Assembly: GCA_944323145.1 (NCBI GenBank)
Contig: CALURJ010000014.1
Location: forward strand, 1 to 51,834
Direction: 5' to 3'
Origin: Candidatus Gastranaerophilales bacterium
GTDB taxonomy: Bacteria; Cyanobacteriota; Vampirovibrionia; Gastranaerophilales; Gastranaerophilaceae
Length of the DNA: 51,834 nt
Below are positions 49,919-51,834 of this stretch, one piece after another. The notes under the pieces were generated by a model. That model was not told the origin of the DNA, did no database searches, and worked only from the letters and a program-made list of their open reading frames with translations. A program made the position numbers and the translations under genes. Position 1 is the stretch's first letter; every line of letters starts with the position of its first letter.

Positions 49919-51613
49919 ATGTCATTACCAAATGTAGCATATTTCTCAATGGAAATCGCACTGGATCAGTCCTTAAAAACATATTCGGGCGGTTTAGGAT
50001 TTTTGGCAGGTTCACATATGTTGTCTGCCGGTTATTTACAGATGCCTATGGTCGGTGTTACTATGCTATGGTCTTACGGTTATTATGATCAGCGTATTGC
50101 ACAGGATGGTCAGGTTGAAGTAGCTTACATCAGAAAATATTATGAATTTCTTAAAGACATTAATGTTTCTACAGAAGTTGATATTTTTGGCGAAAAAGTT
50201 AAAGTAAAAGCATTTTTAGTTGAGCCCGAATTATTCGGCGCTTGCCCTGTTTATCTTTTAACTACAGATATTGAAGGAAACAGCGACTGGGCAAAGAGCA
50301 TTTCTTACAAACTTTATGACGGAAATGAAAAAATCAGAATTGCACAGGAAACAGTTCTCGGTATTGCAGGTATAAGAATTCTTCAGCAAATCGGTTACAA
50401 CTTTGATGTTGTTCACATGAACGAAGGTCATGCTCTTCCTGCTGCTTTTGAATTGTTAAGACAATACAACGGAAACCTTGAAGAAGTTAAAAAGAAAACC
50501 GTGTTCACAACTCACACACCTGTTGCGGCAGGTAATGAAGTACACTGGGTTGACACACTTCTTGAAGGCGGATTCTTTGCAGGATGTTCAAGAGAAACTG
50601 CTGTTCAACTCGGCGGTGAAAACTTCTCGTTAACAGTTGCAGCATTGAGAATGTCAAGAATTGCAAATGCTGTATCTCAGCTACACGGTCTTGTTGCAAA
50701 CAAAATGTGGGAATGGGTAGAAGGAAGATGTCCTATTCGTGCAATTACCAATGCCGTAAATCTTCACTACTGGCAGGATGACAGAGTTAAAGAAGCTGCA
50801 AATAATCCTGAAAAATTGTTGGCAGTAAAACGTGAAATGAAAGCAGAATTATTTGAATATGTTGCAAATGTTGCAGGTAAAAGATTTGATCCTGATGTAT
50901 TAACAATTACCTGGGCAAGAAGATTTGCAGATTATAAACGTGCATGGTTAATCCTTATGGATAAAGACAGAATCACAAAACTTCTTGATGAAAACAAAAT
51001 TCAAATTATCTTTGCCGGTAAATTCCACCCGGATGATGTTATGGGTAAAGAAATGTTTAACAAACTTCTTAACCGTTCTCACAGCATGAAAAATGTTGTA
51101 GTATTGCCTGGTTATGAACTTGAATTATCAGGCAAATTGAAACGCGGTTCAGATATCTGGTTAAATACTCCTCTAAGACCATTTGAAGCATCTGGTACTT
51201 CCGGTATGTCTGCTAATGCTAACGGTACAGTTCACTTATCAATTTATGACGGATGGACTGTTGAAGGTACATTTAATGGAATTAACGGTTATACTGTTGA
51301 ATATCCTGGACTTGATGATGAAATGCCTTGGGAAGAACGTCATTGGAAAGATCATGAATGTATCATGAATATTATTGAAAATGAAATTATTCCTACATAC
51401 TATGAAAATAAACAAGAATGGGCTCGCCTGATGAGACAGGCAATCAGAACTTCCGAAGCTTACTTCAATTCTGATCGTATGGTAATTGAATATTATAACA
51501 GATTGTATAAACCAATTGCCCATAATGATTCAAGCTCCGGAGAACAGAAAAAAGAAATGAATATTTCCGAAACTCCGACATTTGATGCTTGGACTTTCGC
51601 AAACATCAAATAG
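49919..51613 (+). CDS. Alpha-glucan phosphorylase homologue without the PLP lysine
   Basis: This 564-residue protein is clearly of the short glycogen-phosphorylase (GT35) family: NVAYFSMEIALDQSLKTYSG, FDVVHMNEGHALPAAF, VFTTHTPVAAGNEV, WARRFADYKRAW and IIFAGKFHPDD. The cofactor motif that should read EASGTSGMK reads EASGTSGMS, with Ser431 in place of the lysine that binds pyridoxal phosphate. The early SGGLGVLAGD motif also ends in Ser32 instead of Asp. Without PLP, phosphorolysis should be impossible, so it may act as a glycan-binding protein or another kind of glycosyltransferase. GAGGAAGG precedes the ATG, and a terminator follows. Confidence 0.88.
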   Translation: MSLPNVAYFSMEIALDQSLKTYSGGLGFLAGSHMLSAGYLQMPMVGVTMLWSYGYYDQRIAQDGQVEVAYIRKYYEFLKDINVSTEVDIFGEKVKVKAFLVEPELFGACPVYLLTTDIEGNSDWAKSISYKLYDGNEKIRIAQETVLGIAGIRILQQIGYNFDVVHMNEGHALPAAFELLRQYNGNLEEVKKKTVFTTHTPVAAGNEVHWVDTLLEGGFFAGCSRETAVQLGGENFSLTVAALRMSRIANAVSQLHGLVANKMWEWVEGRCPIRAITNAVNLHYWQDDRVKEAANNPEKLLAVKREMKAELFEYVANVAGKRFDPDVLTITWARRFADYKRAWLILMDKDRITKLLDENKIQIIFAGKFHPDDVMGKEMFNKLLNRSHSMKNVVVLPGYELELSGKLKRGSDIWLNTPLRPFEASGTSGMSANANGTVHLSIYDGWTVEGTFNGINGYTVEYPGLDDEMPWEERHWKDHECIMNIIENEIIPTYYENKQEWARLMRQAIRTSEAYFNSDRMVIEYYNRLYKPIAHNDSSSGEQKKEMNISETPTFDAWTFANIK

Positions 51614-51630
51614 TTAATATACAACACTAA

Positions 51631-51667
51631 ACAGGGCTTTCATTAAATTGAAGGCTCTGTTTTTTTA
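51631..51667 (+). terminator. Terminator after the phosphorylase-like gene
   Basis: The arms ACAGGGCTTTC (51631-51641) and GAAGGCTCTGT (51650-51660) form an 11-bp stem with two G-U pairs and an 8-nt loop, followed by a seven-T run. Confidence 0.85.
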
Positions 51668-51771
51668 TACAAATATTACAAAAATTTAACAAAGTAATCC
51701 AAAAAATTAAAGAATTTAATAAAAAAAGCCGACATGCATGACAAGGAAACAAAAACAAAAGGGAACAAGTC

Positions 51772-51834
51772 ATGGGTATGGCGGCTTCGCAAGCCAGATT
51801 CTTGGGTCTGACTGCGAGAAAAACAAATACCGAA
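51772..51834 (+). CDS. Partial CDS, lineage-type protein beginning MGMAASQARFLGL
   Basis: Only the first 21 codons are present before the window ends. The reading frame MGMAASQARFLGLTARKTN is open. AAGGGAA lies just upstream of the ATG. From memory, similar N-termini recur in several proteins of gut Vampirovibrionia; I cannot confirm this here. The function is unknown. Confidence 0.6.
   Translation, partial: MGMAASQARFLGLTARKTNTE

Noticed and set aside
1-51834. tRNA genes, CRISPR arrays, insertion sequences or prophage genes
   Set aside because: Reading both strands I saw no T-arm-like GGTTCGA elements, no regularly spaced repeats, and no transposase, integrase or phage structural motifs.

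Overview
The window is low-GC bacterial DNA with tightly packed genes. Several features suggest a strictly anaerobic, gut-type relative of the cyanobacteria (Vampirovibrionia/Melainabacteria, probably Gastranaerophilales). These are very AT-rich intergenic DNA, a superoxide reductase plus ferritin pair instead of obvious catalase or SOD genes, lineage-style pseudopilins with cysteine-rich C-terminal domains, and a last partial gene whose N-terminus (MGMAASQARFLGL) I associate from memory with that group. The taxonomic call is inference; no 16S rRNA is present.

Layout. 1-1548 (minus): the tail of a ribosomal operon, rpsE-rpmD-rplO-secY(start), cut off from its usual upstream partner rplR by a phosphohexomutase gene with its own terminator. 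3.2-9.7 kb: an orphan sugar ABC permease, a CoA-disulfide-reductase-like flavoprotein, an MnmC-type methyltransferase overlapping a FAD oxidoreductase, and homoserine kinase. 9.8-16.2 kb: a Met-rich coiled-coil protein, an AI-2E-family permease overlapping a radical SAM protein, a pseudopilin with a Pro-Glu linker, a histidine-phosphatase relative lacking its catalytic His, a LeuD-type subunit and a membrane-anchored protein. 16.2-17.35 kb: rpsL-rpsG alone, with promoter, long leader and terminator, and no fusA or tuf. 17.35-19.2 kb: a glutaredoxin followed by a hybrid-cluster-protein homologue that has lost its hybrid-cluster ligands. 19.2-26.6 kb: wecB, an AMIN-domain protein, a GIY-YIG protein, a two-component operon, and the superoxide reductase/ferritin operon. 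26.7-27.0 kb: a large-type SRP RNA.

27.5-30.1 kb (minus): a TPR lipoprotein, lgt and an MFS transporter. 30.2-37.7 kb (plus): one long operon-like run. It holds a free-standing ClpX-type zinc finger, a helical-repeat-like protein, ruvX, a DUF1292 protein, a protein made of three tandem Clp N-domains without any ATPase, tilS, hpt, a histidine kinase and a membrane protein. 37.7-43.3 kb: uvrB and a cpaE/cpaF pair of Tad-pilus type, the CpaF with degenerate catalytic boxes. 43.3-49.7 kb: a polyprenyl-type glycosyltransferase, a YdjC deacetylase, a multi-domain phospholipase D protein, a decapitated pseudopilin, a secreted VWA protein and a methionine-gamma-lyase family enzyme. 49.9-51.6 kb: an alpha-glucan-phosphorylase homologue in which the PLP lysine is serine.

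Two themes run through the window. First, several proteins keep a familiar fold but have lost catalytic residues (Hcp-like, phosphorylase-like, phosphatase-like, CpaF-like) or the catalytic domain (Clp N-domain array, ClpX zinc finger). Second, many genes have a well-formed promoter with the -10 box only 6-9 nt from the ATG and no Shine-Dalgarno sequence, which points to leaderless transcripts alongside genes with strong ribosome binding sites.
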